Positions 18,131 through 27,096 of a stretch of 64,000 nucleotides of DNA are shown here, piece by piece. The translations under genes and the position numbers were made by a program. How positions within the stretch are numbered: position 1 is the first letter of the stretch; the number at the start of each line of letters is the position of its first letter. The notes under the pieces are model-generated. The model saw nothing but the letters and a program-made list of their open reading frames with translations, was not told the DNA's origin and ran no database searches. The DNA comes from Rhodomicrobium sp. R_RK_3 (GTDB taxonomy: Bacteria; Pseudomonadota; Alphaproteobacteria; Rhizobiales; Rhodomicrobiaceae): positions 95,307 to 159,306 of the forward strand of contig NZ_MWLK01000034.1 of the NCBI RefSeq assembly GCF_002198715.1, in the 5' to 3' direction.

Positions 18131-18178
18131 ACCCCTTACCCGCCGCCTCGAGGCGGGAGCCCTCTCCCCCGGGAGAGA
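18131..18178. repeat. palindromic repeat, family C partial copy
   Basis: CCCCTTACCCGCCGCCTCGA, then GGCGGGAG and CCCTCTCCCCCGGGAGAG. It lies between the end of trcR and the start of the channel gene and matches the left half of the 11483 copy. Confidence 0.55.
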
Positions 18179-18218
18179 CAGTGGGCGCGAAGCGACCGGG
18201 CGAGGCGGCGTGTTTTGC

Positions 18219-18950
18219 TTACGTGCGATCCGGCTGCGTGCCGAACACATCCTCGATGGTGAGTTCGCGCTCGTCCTCGTCGTCCTTGGCCGCCGGCCGG
18301 CCGTCATGCCGGTTGGCGAAGGCGTCGGGGTTGGAGGTCTCCTCGGCGGGCAGCAGCGTGCCGGCGGCGGCCTCTTCCTGCTCGGCATCGACATCGATGC
18401 CGGCGTCGCGACGCTCCTGCTCGACGCGCTTGGAGGCCTTGCGCACCTCGGCGTCGAGATCGATCTGCGAGCACAGGCCGAGCGCCACCGGATCCTGCGG
18501 CTGCAGATTGGCGGAATTCCAATGGGTGCGCTCGCGGATCGCCTCGATCGTCGGCTTGGTGGTGCCGACGAGGCGCATGATCTGGCTGTCGCGAAGCTCA
18601 GGATGGCTGCGCAGCAGCCACAGGATGGCGTTCGGACGGTCATGGCGGCGCGACAAGGGCGTGTATTTGGGCACGCGCTTGGTCTTCACCGGCGGGATCT
18701 CGACCTTCGACTTGGCGAGTTGCAGGCGGTAATTGGAATTGTCCTGGCCTTTGCGGATTTCTTCGCGCGTCAACTGGCCGGACGAGATCGGGTCCATGCC
18801 CTTAATGCCATGCGCGACGTCGCCATCGGCGATGCCCTTCACCTCGAGCACATGCAGCCCGCAAAATTCGGCGATCTGTTCGAAGCTGAGCGCGGTATGC
18901 TCGACCAGCCAAACGGCCGTGGCCTTGGGCATCAATGGGATTTGCGTCAT
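18219..18950 (-). CDS. trcR: cell cycle transcriptional regulator TrcR (DUF1013)
   Basis: A 243-residue protein conserved in alphaproteobacteria as DUF1013, shown in Caulobacter to be the transcription regulator TrcR. The N-terminal half contains helix-turn-helix-like sequence (TAVWLVEHTALSFEQIAEFCGLHVLEVKGIADGDVA), the middle RVPKYTPLSRRHDRPNAILWLLRSHPELRDSQIMRLVGTTKPTIEAIRERTHWNS is the most conserved block, and the C-terminus is acidic and low-complexity, ending in ELTIEDVFG. A GGGAG ribosome site precedes the ATG. It is divergent from DUF1192 across the damaged quinone oxidoreductase gene. Confidence 0.9.
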   Translation of the reverse strand: MTQIPLMPKATAVWLVEHTALSFEQIAEFCGLHVLEVKGIADGDVAHGIKGMDPISSGQLTREEIRKGQDNSNYRLQLAKSKVEIPPVKTKRVPKYTPLSRRHDRPNAILWLLRSHPELRDSQIMRLVGTTKPTIEAIRERTHWNSANLQPQDPVALGLCSQIDLDAEVRKASKRVEQERRDAGIDVDAEQEEAAAGTLLPAEETSNPDAFANRHDGRPAAKDDEDERELTIEDVFGTQPDRT

Positions 18951-19115
18951 AAATTTCTCCCGTCTCCTGCAAAACCTTTGCTTACAGGACTATTCTCTTC
19001 AACGATGCGTGGAGGAGGGCTTCGTTCGCATCAAAGCTCTAAATTCATATAAGCGTTATGAACGAAAGACGCAAATCTTCTCGACTGCCGGCCCCCGCGG
19101 CAGGCACGCTACGGC

Positions 19116-20110
19116 CTATATGGTTAAGATGATCTTGCCGATATGGCCGCCCTCCTCCATGCGCCGATGGGCCTCCGCCGCCGCCTCGAGGGGAAAGGTG
19201 CTGTCGATCACAGGAGCGACGGCTCCGCTGGCCAGCAGCGGCCAGACTTTGTCCTCCAGCGCCTCGGCCAGCTTGGCTTTGACCTCGAGCGTGCGCGGGC
19301 GCAGCGTCGACCCGGTATAGGTGATGCGCCGGACCATCAGCCGGGTGAAATCGACGCTTGCCTTGCCGCCTTGCAGAAAGGCGATCTGGTGGATGCGGCC
19401 GTCCTCGGCGACGCAGTTCAGATTGCGCTGGATGTAATCGCCGCCGACCATGTCGAGGATGAAATCGACGCCCTTGCCGCCGGTGCGGTCCTTGATGACC
19501 GCGACGAAATCCTCCTCGCGGTAGTTGATCGCCAGATCCGCGCCGAGCTGTTGGCAGACGGCGCATTTCTCGGCGCTGCCGGCCGTCGTGTAGACGACAG
19601 CGCCGAAAGCCTTGGCAAGCTGGATCGCCGTGGTGCCGATGCCGCTGGTGCCCCCATGGATCAGGATGCTTTCGCCCGCCCGAAGCCGCCGCGCGCGAAG
19701 AGATTTTGCCAGACGGTGAAGAAGGTCTCGGGCAGCGCCGCCGCCCGGATGGCATCGTAGCCGGCGGGAAACGGCAAAGCGGTCGGCTCGTCCGCTACGC
19801 AATATTCCGCATAGCCGCCGCCGGTGACCAGCGCCGTCACTTGATCGCCGAGCCGGTAGCGCGACGCGCCTGCCCCGAGTTCGACCACTTCACCCGCTAT
19901 TTCGAGGCCGGGAATCGGCGAGGCGCCGGGCGGCGGCGGGTAGCGTCCTTCGCGCTGGATCACATCCGGACGGTTGACGCCTGCCGCCGCGACCTTGATC
20001 AGGAGCTGGCCCGCCCCCGGCCTCGGCATCGGCGCGTTCACCGGCCGCAGCACGTCCGGGCCGCCATGTTGCGTTATGGCGATAAGTTTAATCGTCTGGG
20101 GTAAAGTCAC
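19116..20110 (-). pseudogene. NAD(P)H:quinone oxidoreductase (zinc-free MDR family), frameshifted
   Basis: Two overlapping frames together make one complete medium-chain reductase. The first, from a GTG at 20110 behind a GAGGAG site, covers the catalytic domain (MTLPQTIKLIAITQHGGPDVLRP, GVNRPDVIQREGRYPPPPG) up to NLFARGG, then runs out of frame and stops at 19661. The second picks up exactly there with LRAGESILIHGGTSGIGTTAIQLAKAFG, the NADPH-binding Rossmann motif, and continues to the normal end at 19116. Adding one C on the coding strand near 19685 (GGCGGCTTCGGG) restores a continuous protein of about 331 residues. The reading frame is otherwise intact, so this is either very recent inactivation, a sequencing error, or programmed slippage; an error is the simplest idea. 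Confidence 0.85.
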
Positions 20111-20187
20111 GGTGGCTCCTCATGCGTTGATTTGCATGTTGAGGCCATCATAATGCATCCAGAGAAGACGGACAGGAGATTTGAGCG

Positions 20188-20376
20188 ATGAGCTGGGATG
20201 AACCCGTGGCAAAAAAACCGGCCGCCTTCGACCTCGGCGCTGATCTTTCCGCTTTGTCGGTCAAGGAGTTAGAGGAGTATATCGCGCTGCTTGCCGGCGA
20301 GCGCGACCGGGTCGAGGCGGTGCTGGCGGCCAAGCGCGCCTCGCAGAATGCGGCACATTCGATCTTCAAAAGCTGA
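20188..20376 (+). CDS. DUF1192 small protein
   Basis: A 62-residue protein of the alphaproteobacterial DUF1192 family: a variable start, then DLSALSVKELEEYIALLAGERDRVEAVLAAKRASQNAAHSIFK. The middle is a single amphipathic, probably coiled-coil helix. Function unknown. It has the length and end (AHSIFK) typical of the family. It is divergent from the quinone oxidoreductase gene; a candidate small RNA with terminator follows. Confidence 0.88.
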   Translation: MSWDEPVAKKPAAFDLGADLSALSVKELEEYIALLAGERDRVEAVLAAKRASQNAAHSIFKS

Positions 20377-20439
20377 ACTGTTTCTGCGGAGACTAGGATA
20401 TAGCTTTAATCAAATCTTAGAAATTTGCTGCGATCTTTT

Positions 20440-20537
20440 GCATTACTCCGACACGGACCTGTACTGACGGGCCGCATTGGGTGTAGTGATACCTCCTTGT
20501 AGACTGGTGCCGCGGCAAGCTCCGCGGCATTTTTTTT
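20440..20537 (+). ncRNA. candidate small RNA ending in a strong terminator
   Basis: The 383-base gap between DUF1192 and rcdA contains a textbook terminator with about 70-100 bases of unassigned sequence before it. That sequence includes GATACCTCCTTGTAG, which contains CCTCCTT, the anti-Shine-Dalgarno of 16S rRNA, in a possible small loop (TAC...GTA). No open frame is present. The 5' end is unknown; a TTGCAT at about 20439 could be a -35 box. It could equally be the 3' end of the DUF1192 mRNA. Confidence 0.35.
20508..20537 (+). terminator. rho-independent terminator
   Basis: TGCCGCGG / CCGCGGCA stem (8 perfect pairs), 6-base loop, then eight T residues. Confidence 0.85.
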
Positions 20538-20759
20538 GCGCCTACGGTAAAATGCGTATGGCCGGTTGCCGCGAAAACATCTCCGATCGGCGCAAGTTAC
20601 GGCCCCGCCCAGGAAAATAGCTGTGGATGATTCTTAATTCGTGCCGCTGTTTATCAAATCCTCAAATTTCCCTTGCATCGCTAAGCTTATATTAAACATG
20701 ATTGGCGATCAGCTTATGGGTGGGTCGCATCGCGTTGCCAGTGGGTAGGGTCTGAGTTG

Positions 20760-21290
20760 ATGAGTAGCAAATCCGGAATTATGCCTCCCCGCAGGGATGG
20801 CACGGTAACCGTTCCTTTCCGCAAGAAATCCGGCCAGCCGGACGCCTTTCTCGGCCTGTTCCGGGAAGGCATGTCGCTGGTCGAGGCGACGGCGAACTAT
20901 CTCGACGGTCCGGGGCGGCGCGAGTCCAAATGCCTGCCGCCGCAGATCGCGCTCTGCTACGCCACCGAGAGCATGCGTCTGACGACGCGGCTCACTCAGC
21001 TCGCAACCTGGCTGCTCGCCCGCCGCGCGGTGATGAACGGCGAGCCGATGCCGCCCTCCGGCAGCGCCAACGATCCGCAGCAGCTCCCGCCGATGACGCG
21101 GCCTGCCGGCTCGAAAGGCTTCGAAAGCCTGCCCCAGCAGCTCCGCGATCTCATCGAGGCCGGCTACCGGCTGCATGACAAGGTCTGCCGTTTCGACGGC
21201 GCGGAGCGGGGGGTGGTGATCGTCGCGGCCCATCGCCACAATGCGGTCGCGTCGCAGGTGGCCCAGCTTCAGGCGGCCTTCGGGCAGTAA
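20760..21290 (+). CDS. rcdA: RcdA-like DUF1465 protein (CtrA proteolysis adaptor)
   Basis: A 176-residue protein of the DUF1465 family; its Caulobacter member RcdA is an adaptor that helps deliver the cell-cycle regulator CtrA to ClpXP. After a disordered, basic N-terminus (MSSKSGIMPPRRDGTVTVPF), a helical bundle follows: FLGLFREGMSLVEATANYLDGPGRRESKCLPPQIALCYATESMRLTTRLTQLATWLLARRAV, a Pro-rich loop, then LPQQLRDLIEAGYRLHDKVCRFD. Start at ATG 20760; the TTG three bases upstream is less likely. Placed next to rpmE and an ABC exporter, a gene order seen in several alphaproteobacteria. Assignment to RcdA rests on family and length; functional equivalence is inferred. Confidence 0.8.
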   Translation: MSSKSGIMPPRRDGTVTVPFRKKSGQPDAFLGLFREGMSLVEATANYLDGPGRRESKCLPPQIALCYATESMRLTTRLTQLATWLLARRAVMNGEPMPPSGSANDPQQLPPMTRPAGSKGFESLPQQLRDLIEAGYRLHDKVCRFDGAERGVVIVAAHRHNAVASQVAQLQAAFGQ

Positions 21291-21300
21291 GCCGTCTGTC

Positions 21301-21409
21301 GCTCGTCCCGGACGGCTGGCAGGCCGAGCCGGGACCGAATGGCCTATTCGCGGGCACCAGGGCAAAAGAGAAGGCGAACAGGCCCCGGCTCTGGCGGCTG
21401 GGGCGACGG
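21301..21409. repeat. dispersed palindromic repeat, family B copy 2
   Basis: TCGTCCCGGACGGCTGGCAG...CCGAGCCGGGACC at the left, GGCCCCGGCTCTGGCGGCTG and GGGGCGACGG at the right; opposite orientation to the copy at 6509. It directly follows the rcdA stop. Confidence 0.8.
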
Positions 21410-21483
21410 TTGAAGATGGCCTGGCGAGATCTCCACAAGAGAAGCGCGGCCGTCCTGCCCCCAAATCCAGCGATCAAACGCAA

Positions 21484-21517
21484 AAAACCGCGCTCCGGAC
21501 GGCGGCTGCGCGGTTTT
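21484..21517. terminator. bidirectional terminator between rcdA and rpmE
   Basis: AAAACCGCGC / GCGCGGTTTT (10 perfect pairs). Read on the minus strand it is followed by further T residues, so it serves rpmE best, and rcdA from the other side. Confidence 0.8.
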
Positions 21518-21585
21518 GCTAAGATTTTAACGATGAACTGAAATTCGGCGCCCTGGCGCGAGGCCGCTCGCCGGGCGACCGTAAT

Positions 21586-21807
21586 TTAGCCCAAAAATCC
21601 TTCGAACTTCTTCTTGAACTTGCTGAGGCGTCCGCCGCGGTCGACAAGCTGCTGATTGCCGCCAGTCCAGGCCGGATGGGTATTCGGGTCGATGTCGAGA
21701 TTGAGCTTGGCGCCCTCTTCGCCATAGGTCGAAAAGGTCTCGAATTCGGTGCCGTTGGTCATCACGACCGTGATCTTGTGGTAATCGGGGTGAGCGTCTT
21801 TCTTCAT
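21586..21807 (-). CDS. rpmE: 50S ribosomal protein L31
   Basis: A 73-residue ribosomal protein of the large subunit: [29 protein letters not shown] ... [31 protein letters not shown]. It has no Cys residues, so it is the zinc-free form normal for alphaproteobacteria. The frame is open eight codons upstream of this ATG, but the family N-terminus and a GGAAGG ribosome site choose 21807. It is divergent from the ABC exporter. Confidence 0.97.
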   Translation of the reverse strand: MKKDAHPDYHKITVVMTNGTEFETFSTYGEEGAKLNLDIDPNTHPAWTGGNQQLVDRGGRLSKFKKKFEGFLG

Positions 21808-22050
21808 AGCCAATCGCCTTCCGTCTCGCATGAGCCCGCGCCGGATGCAGCATCCAAACTTTGGGTGGTGTTTCTCGGCTTCCTATATCGCACTCTATTG
21901 CGGGATGACAAGATGCGTGTTTGGGTGGATCTCGGCGGAAATACAGTGCCGCACCGGCTTGGATAAGCAGCAATCGGTACAGACCTCTGAGGTAACTTCT
22001 ATTTTGCGACGGCCGCTGGCGGCCGCCTGGATTTGTTAGGGGCTAGAGTG

Positions 22051-23931
22051 ATGAAAAACGGCAGCGCACAGACCCGCTGGCCCAAACCGGCGCCGGTCGA
22101 CACCGAGATGCCGGAGACAGAAGATGCGGCGCCAGTCGGCAACTCCGCCTTGTCGCGGACGGCGGCGAAACGGCCCGCCCTCTCCGCCGAGAGCCTGAGG
22201 ACTCTGAAGCCCTTCGTCCTGCGCTACAAGGGCACGCTGGCGCTCGCCGTAATCGGCCTCGTGCTCGCCGCCGGGGCGACGCTTGTGCTGCCGGTCGCCG
22301 TCCGCCGCATGATCGATTTCGGCTTTTCCGGCGACAGCGCCCATCTGATCAACAGCTATTTCGCCATGCTGCTGGTGGTTGCCGCCGTGCTTGCGGGCGC
22401 GAGCGCCGTGCGCTTCTACTGCGTGAGCTGGCTCGGCGAGCGCGCCGTCTCCGACATCCGCGCCGCCGTCTTCGCCCATCTGACCTCGCTCAGCCCGGTC
22501 TTTTACGAGCAGAACCATTCCGCCGAGCTGATGTCGCGCCTCACCGCCGACACCGGCCACATCCAGACCGCCATCGCCTCCTCCGTCAGCCAGGCGCTGC
22601 GCAATCTGGTGCTTGTGATCGGCGCCCTCGGCATGATGGTGTTCACCAGCCCCGCGCTGAGCGCGCTCGCCATCGGCGTCATCCCGCTGATCGTGCTGCC
22701 GCTGGTCGCCTATGGCCGCGTCGTGCGCCGTCTCTCCCGCCGCGCCCAGGACGAACTTGCCGCCGCCTCCTCCTACGCCGCCGAAAATCTGGCCGCCCCG
22801 CGCACCATGCAGGCTTTCACCTTTGAGCCGGTCGTCACCGCGCGTTACGGCCGGGCCGTGCAGAACGCCTTCGACGCCGCCCGCCAGCGCATCTTTGCCC
22901 GCGCGGCCCTCACCGCGATCGCGACCTTCCTGGTCTTCGGCAGCGTCGTCGGCATCCTCTGGTACGGCGCGCATGAAGTGCTGGCCGGCTCGATGACCGG
23001 CGGACGGCTGGCGCAATTCGTGCTTTACGCCGCCTTCGCCGCCGGATCGGTCGCGGTCCTGTCGGAAGTCTGGGGCGAAGTGCAGCAGGCCATGGGCGCC
23101 GCCGAACGGCTCGGCGAAATCATGGCCGTCAAACCCGAGATCGTCTCGCCCGAGAAGCCGGCACCGCTGCCCGAACCGGCGCGCGGCGAAATCCGCTTCG
23201 ACGACGTCACCTTCGCCTATCCCGCCCGGCCGGACGCGCCGATCTTCAGCGATCTCGGCCTGACCGTGAAACCCGGCGAGCGCATCGCCATCGTCGGCCC
23301 GTCCGGCGCGGGCAAGACCACGCTGTTCAGCCTGATCCTACGCTTCTACGATCCCCAGCGCGGCCGCGTGCTGGTCGACGGCGTCCCCGTCAATGAAGCG
23401 GACCTGACATCGCTGCGCCAGCGCATGTCCTATGTCCCGCAAGATCCCGCCATGTTCGCCGCCAGCGTCGCCGAGAACATCCGCTACGGCTCGCCCGACG
23501 CGAGCGACGAACAGGTCCGCCGCGCCGCCCGCACTGCGCTCGCCAGCCAGTTCATCGAGGCGCTGCCGCAAGGTTATGACACGCCGCTCGGCGAACGCGG
23601 CATCACGCTTTCCGGCGGCCAGCGCCAGCGCATCGCGATCGCCCGCGCGCTTCTGCGCAACGCACCGATCCTGCTGCTCGACGAAGCCACGAGCGCCCTC
23701 GACGCCGAGAGCGAAAGCCTCGTCCAGACCGCGCTCAACCGCGTCATGCAGGGCCGCACCACGCTGGTGATTGCCCACCGGCTGGCGACGGTGCTCAGCG
23801 CCGACCGGATTCTGGTGCTCGAAGGCGGCCGCATCGTCGAGGAGGGCACACACGCGAGCCTGATCGACAAGGGCGGCATCTACTCCCGCCTTGCCGAGCT
23901 GCAATTCCGACACGAGGCGGGTGCGGCTTAG
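22051..23931 (+). CDS. ABC exporter, fused membrane and ATPase domains
   Basis: A 626-residue half-transporter that should work as a homodimer. After a 50-residue polar start, six membrane helices (about residues 60-345) form the exporter fold, then the ATPase domain: Walker A GPSGAGKTT (about 417-425), Q-loop YVPQDPAMF, signature LSGGQRQRIAIARALL (about 520) and Walker B ILLLDEATSALD. The Q-loop FDDVTFAYPARPDAPIF lead is typical of lipid/multidrug exporters of the MsbA and ABCB type. Substrate unknown. The ATG at 22051 follows GGGGCTAGAG; a TTG 18 bases earlier is possible. Its position next to rpmE and rcdA is a recurring alphaproteobacterial neighbourhood. Confidence 0.93.
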   Translation: MKNGSAQTRWPKPAPVDTEMPETEDAAPVGNSALSRTAAKRPALSAESLRTLKPFVLRYKGTLALAVIGLVLAAGATLVLPVAVRRMIDFGFSGDSAHLINSYFAMLLVVAAVLAGASAVRFYCVSWLGERAVSDIRAAVFAHLTSLSPVFYEQNHSAELMSRLTADTGHIQTAIASSVSQALRNLVLVIGALGMMVFTSPALSALAIGVIPLIVLPLVAYGRVVRRLSRRAQDELAAASSYAAENLAAPRTMQAFTFEPVVTARYGRAVQNAFDAARQRIFARAALTAIATFLVFGSVVGILWYGAHEVLAGSMTGGRLAQFVLYAAFAAGSVAVLSEVWGEVQQAMGAAERLGEIMAVKPEIVSPEKPAPLPEPARGEIRFDDVTFAYPARPDAPIFSDLGLTVKPGERIAIVGPSGAGKTTLFSLILRFYDPQRGRVLVDGVPVNEADLTSLRQRMSYVPQDPAMFAASVAENIRYGSPDASDEQVRRAARTALASQFIEALPQGYDTPLGERGITLSGGQRQRIAIARALLRNAPILLLDEATSALDAESESLVQTALNRVMQGRTTLVIAHRLATVLSADRILVLEGGRIVEEGTHASLIDKGGIYSRLAELQFRHEAGAA

Positions 23932-24018
23932 ACGCTAGTGGTGGAGGATTGAGCGGCGGCAGCGATAGAATCATCTATCAAACCTCGGCAACCCCTAGCC
24001 GGTGAACCCCAGCCGCTC

Positions 24019-24663
24019 ATGCCCTACAAGCTCGTCATCTTCGATTTCGACGGCACGCTCGCCGATAGCGCCGCCTGGTTTCTCGCCCGGTTCAATGGCG
24101 TGGCGGAGCGGTATCGCTTCCCCAAATTGACGCCTGACGAGATCGAGGAGATGCGCGGCCAGAACAGCCGCGAGATCGTCCGCCGGCTCGGTCTGCCGCT
24201 CTGGAAGCTGCCTTTGATTGCGCGGCACGTGCGCCAGCTCGCGATGGACGATGGCGGCGGCATCACCCTTTTCCCCGGCATCGAGGCGATGCTGCGGCAT
24301 CTGGATGCGCGCGGCATGCAGATCGCCGTGGTGAGTTCCAATGCGGAAACGACGATCCGGCGGACCATGGGGGCGGCAATCGCGGCATCGATCGACCATT
24401 TCGAATGCGGAGCCTCGCTTTTCGGCAAGGCGCGGAGGCTTCGGCGTGTTCTGAAGTCCAGCGGGGTCGCCGCCTCCGAGGCCATTTTCATCGGCGATGA
24501 GACGCGCGACATCGAGGCCGCGCATCAGGCGGGCATCGCCGCGGCAGGCGTGCTGTGGGGCTATGCCAAACCGGCCGCATTCGAAGGCGTCGGCCCGATG
24601 ACGACCTTCGCGACGGTCGAGGACATAACAAGCTTCCTCGCTGGTGATCCGCCGGCAGGCTGA
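24019..24663 (+). CDS. HAD-superfamily phosphatase
   Basis: A 214-residue hydrolase of the HAD superfamily (phosphoglycolate phosphatase-like). Motif I is DFDGT (D9 nucleophile, D11 acid/base), motif II VVSSN (about 112), the Lys is in the FGKARRL region and motif III is IFIGDETRDIEAA. The cap region (about 20-85) is helical. Substrate not determinable from sequence; this group hydrolyses phosphoglycolate, pyrophosphate or sugar phosphates. It lies alone between the exporter and the DUF721 gene, same strand. Confidence 0.9.
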   Translation: MPYKLVIFDFDGTLADSAAWFLARFNGVAERYRFPKLTPDEIEEMRGQNSREIVRRLGLPLWKLPLIARHVRQLAMDDGGGITLFPGIEAMLRHLDARGMQIAVVSSNAETTIRRTMGAAIAASIDHFECGASLFGKARRLRRVLKSSGVAASEAIFIGDETRDIEAAHQAGIAAAGVLWGYAKPAAFEGVGPMTTFATVEDITSFLAGDPPAG

Positions 24664-24778
24664 TCGGCGCGCATCACGCAAATTGGGACGGGCACCCCGC
24701 TTTCTCCGCCCCTCCTCGCCCAAAACCCTCGAATCATCTAGCGTCCCGCCCAGTCCAAGGGGACAGGCCGGGGGGCTG

Positions 24779-25345
24779 ATGTCGGAAAAAACCGCGAAGA
24801 TCGTCTCGCGCAAAGGCTTCACGCCGGCCAAGCCGGGCTGGAAGGCCAATGCGGTGCGCGCCAAGAGCGTCGGCGAATTCGTGCCCGCGCTGATGCGTCC
24901 GGCCTTCGAGAAATACGGCTTCCCCGCCGCCGCCATCCTCACCGAATGGACCGCCATCGCCGGCGCCGAGATGGCCGCCTTCACCGCGCCCGAGCGGCTG
25001 AAATGGCCGCGCCGCACCGGCGCCGAGGACGAGGGCAACGAAAAGGGCGCGACGCTGATCCTGCGCGTGGCGGGCGCGAGGGCGCTCGAAGTCGAACATA
25101 TGCGCCAGCCGCTGATCGAGCGCATCAACGCCGCCTTCGGCTACCGCGCCGTCGCCGAGATCCGCGTTCTGCAGGCCCCGCTTGCCCGGCCGAAATCCGA
25201 CGCGCGCCCTCCCCTCCCCGCCGCCTCGCCGGCCAATGCGGCCCTGCTCAGTGCCCTCCCCGAAGACCGGCTGAAACAAGCCTTTACCCGCATGGCCTCC
25301 GGCCTCGAAGCCCGCCGCGCCTCCGCCGCCGCCGCTCGCACCTAG
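24779..25345 (+). CDS. DUF721 (DciA-like) protein
   Basis: A 188-residue protein of the DUF721 family, which includes the DciA replicative-helicase loader. The conserved fold spans about residues 28-140 (VGEFVPALMRPAFEKYGFPAAAILTEWTAIAGAEMAAFTAPERLKWPR ... ATLILRVAGARALEVEHMRQPLIERINAAFGYRAVAEIRVLQ). The C-terminus is Pro/Ala-rich. Start at ATG 24779, after the GGGGG of a GC-rich leader; the frame continues upstream without family sequence. DUF721 genes are often placed before DsbA and smc in alphaproteobacteria, as here. In this context a DciA role is plausible but not proved. Confidence 0.88.
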   Translation: MSEKTAKIVSRKGFTPAKPGWKANAVRAKSVGEFVPALMRPAFEKYGFPAAAILTEWTAIAGAEMAAFTAPERLKWPRRTGAEDEGNEKGATLILRVAGARALEVEHMRQPLIERINAAFGYRAVAEIRVLQAPLARPKSDARPPLPAASPANAALLSALPEDRLKQAFTRMASGLEARRASAAAART

Positions 25346-25611
25346 CGTTTCAGCCCTAACGCGGATCCAAGCGCCGCACCGCGCGTTGGGCTAGGGCATG
25401 TGTCGAGCACGCCCAGGCTCCCGGATGCGGCGCGGTGATAATTCGGCGATCCAACGCGCCGAACATGACCGATTTTTCACGTCGAATTCATCGCCGGCGC
25501 CTTTGCCGCGCTCGACAGAGCCGTCATCTCGCCTTATGTCTTGACGCAAGATAACGGCAAGAAATGCGCCCCCACGCCGAGGAGGGCCGTCAGTCGCTGA
25601 AGGAGATGGAA

Positions 25612-26295
25612 GTGGTCACCTTGTTTTCTGCACCTGTCACACCGGTCTCGCGCCGTTTCGCGCTCATCGCCGGCGCGGCGGCATTGCTGGCGGCCATGAT
25701 CGGCGCCGGCTCGTTCGAGGCGCGGGCGCAGGCCCCGCTGAAGCCCGATGTCGACATGACCGCGTTCATGAAGACCGACGGCCTGCCCGAGAATGTGATG
25801 GGCAAGGAAGATGCGCCCTACACCATCGTCGAATATTCCTCGATGACCTGTCCGCACTGCGCGGCCTTCCATAAGGACGTGCTGCCGGACCTGAAGAAGA
25901 AATATATCGATACCGGCCGCGCCAAATATATCGTGCGCGAATTCCCGCTCGATAACGTCGCCGCCTCCGCTTTCATGCTCGGGCGCTGCGTCGAACCGGC
26001 CAAGTATTTCGACCTGATCGACCTGCTCTACGCCAACCAGGAAGAATGGGCGTTCAAGGACAACCCGCTGCCGGGCTTGCAGAAATTCGCCCTGCAGGTC
26101 GGCTTCACCGAGGACAAGTTCAATCAGTGCCTGAAGGATGAGAAGCTGCTGAACCATATCGCCTGGGTGCGCGATCGCGGCAGCAAGGAATTCGGCGTGC
26201 GCGCGACGCCGACCTTCTTCGTCAACGGCCAGCGCCTGAAGGGCACCGGCATCGAAGCCTTCGATAAGGTCATCGGCCCCGACAGCAAGAGCTAA
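25612..26295 (+). CDS. DsbA-family thiol-disulfide oxidoreductase
   Basis: A 227-residue exported thioredoxin-fold protein. The start is probably GTG 25612, six bases after an AAGGAG site; the ATG two codons earlier touches that site directly. Residues 1-39 are a signal peptide (RRFALIAGAAALLAAMIGAGSFEARAQ). The active site is C80-P-H-C83 in YSSMTCPHCAAFH, and the cis-proline loop is RATPTFFVNGQ. The CPHC motif and the insertion resemble DsbA enzymes of alphaproteobacteria that oxidise periplasmic proteins. It precedes a paralogue and smc. The 266-base gap before it holds complementary segments (GCGCGTTGG at 25381, CCAACGCGC at 25451). Confidence 0.93.
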   Translation: MVTLFSAPVTPVSRRFALIAGAAALLAAMIGAGSFEARAQAPLKPDVDMTAFMKTDGLPENVMGKEDAPYTIVEYSSMTCPHCAAFHKDVLPDLKKKYIDTGRAKYIVREFPLDNVAASAFMLGRCVEPAKYFDLIDLLYANQEEWAFKDNPLPGLQKFALQVGFTEDKFNQCLKDEKLLNHIAWVRDRGSKEFGVRATPTFFVNGQRLKGTGIEAFDKVIGPDSKS

Positions 26296-26355
26296 GCCGA
26301 ATCGGTCATGCTGGCCCCGAAATTCCGCCGAGCGGCGGGCAACCGGGGTCCAGCC

Positions 26356-27030
26356 ATGGCCAGCCTTGCATCGAGACTGATGTGTTTCATCTACGCCGCC
26401 GGGCTTTTGACGGCGGCGACAACCGCCGCCCAGGCCGAGGATGTCTTCCCGGCCCCGGTGGCCCGCCCGGCCAAGCCGCCGAGCATCGCCGAGCTGAACC
26501 TGCCCGGCCCGCTCGGCGAGCGCAGCCTCGGCAAGGCCACGGCGCCGGTCACCATCATCGAATATGCCTCGCTCGGCTGCCCGGTCTGCGCCGGATTTCA
26601 CACGCAGATCCTGCCGAAGCTGAAGGCCGACTATATCGACACCGGCAAGGTCCGGCTGATCTACCGCGAATTCCCGATCGGCAAATCCTCGCTGGCCGCC
26701 GCCCATGCCGCCCGCTGCGTCGCCGAGCGGCATTTTTTCCGCATCAACGAAAAGCTGATGTCGAATCGCGGCGGCTGGAACGCGCGCGAGCCTGATCCGG
26801 GCCTGCTCTATAAAATTGTGCAGGAAACCGGCATTCAGCGCGCCGCATTTGACAGTTGCATGGCGAATCAAAAGACTAAGGATGGGTTAATATGGATGAA
26901 ACAGCGGGGGCGGGAGCTTGGCGTGAAGGGCACGCCGAGTTTCTTCATCAATGGCCAGCCGGTGCGCGGCGTATTGAATTACGAGGAGATGCGCAGGCTC
27001 ATCGAGCAGCATCTCCAAAGCGCGAGCTAA
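26356..27030 (+). CDS. second DsbA-like thioredoxin-fold protein
   Basis: A 224-residue paralogue of the preceding protein. The start at ATG 26356 gives a normal signal peptide (LMCFIYAAGLLTAATTAAQAED); an upstream in-frame ATG at 26308 would add 16 residues. The active-site motif is C75-P-V-C78 (EYASLGCPVCAGFH), a less oxidising dipeptide than CPHC, so it may work more as an isomerase or in a separate pathway. The cis-proline loop is KGTPSFFINGQPVRG. It shares the YREFP and CMANQ/CLKDE positions with the first gene, so this is a tandem duplication with divergence. smc follows on the same strand. Confidence 0.92.
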   Translation: MASLASRLMCFIYAAGLLTAATTAAQAEDVFPAPVARPAKPPSIAELNLPGPLGERSLGKATAPVTIIEYASLGCPVCAGFHTQILPKLKADYIDTGKVRLIYREFPIGKSSLAAAHAARCVAERHFFRINEKLMSNRGGWNAREPDPGLLYKIVQETGIQRAAFDSCMANQKTKDGLIWMKQRGRELGVKGTPSFFINGQPVRGVLNYEEMRRLIEQHLQSAS

Positions 27031-27096
27031 GCCGGCGCAGCCTCCCGCCCGCTCGACCGAGGGCGACGACGCCTCGCGAGCCATGAGGGATTGCCA

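Noticed and set aside
25381..25459. Complementary segments GCGCGTTGG and CCAACGCGC before the first DsbA-like gene as a riboswitch
   Set aside because: Only two 9-base segments pair and no known aptamer core is visible; may be chance in GC-rich sequence.
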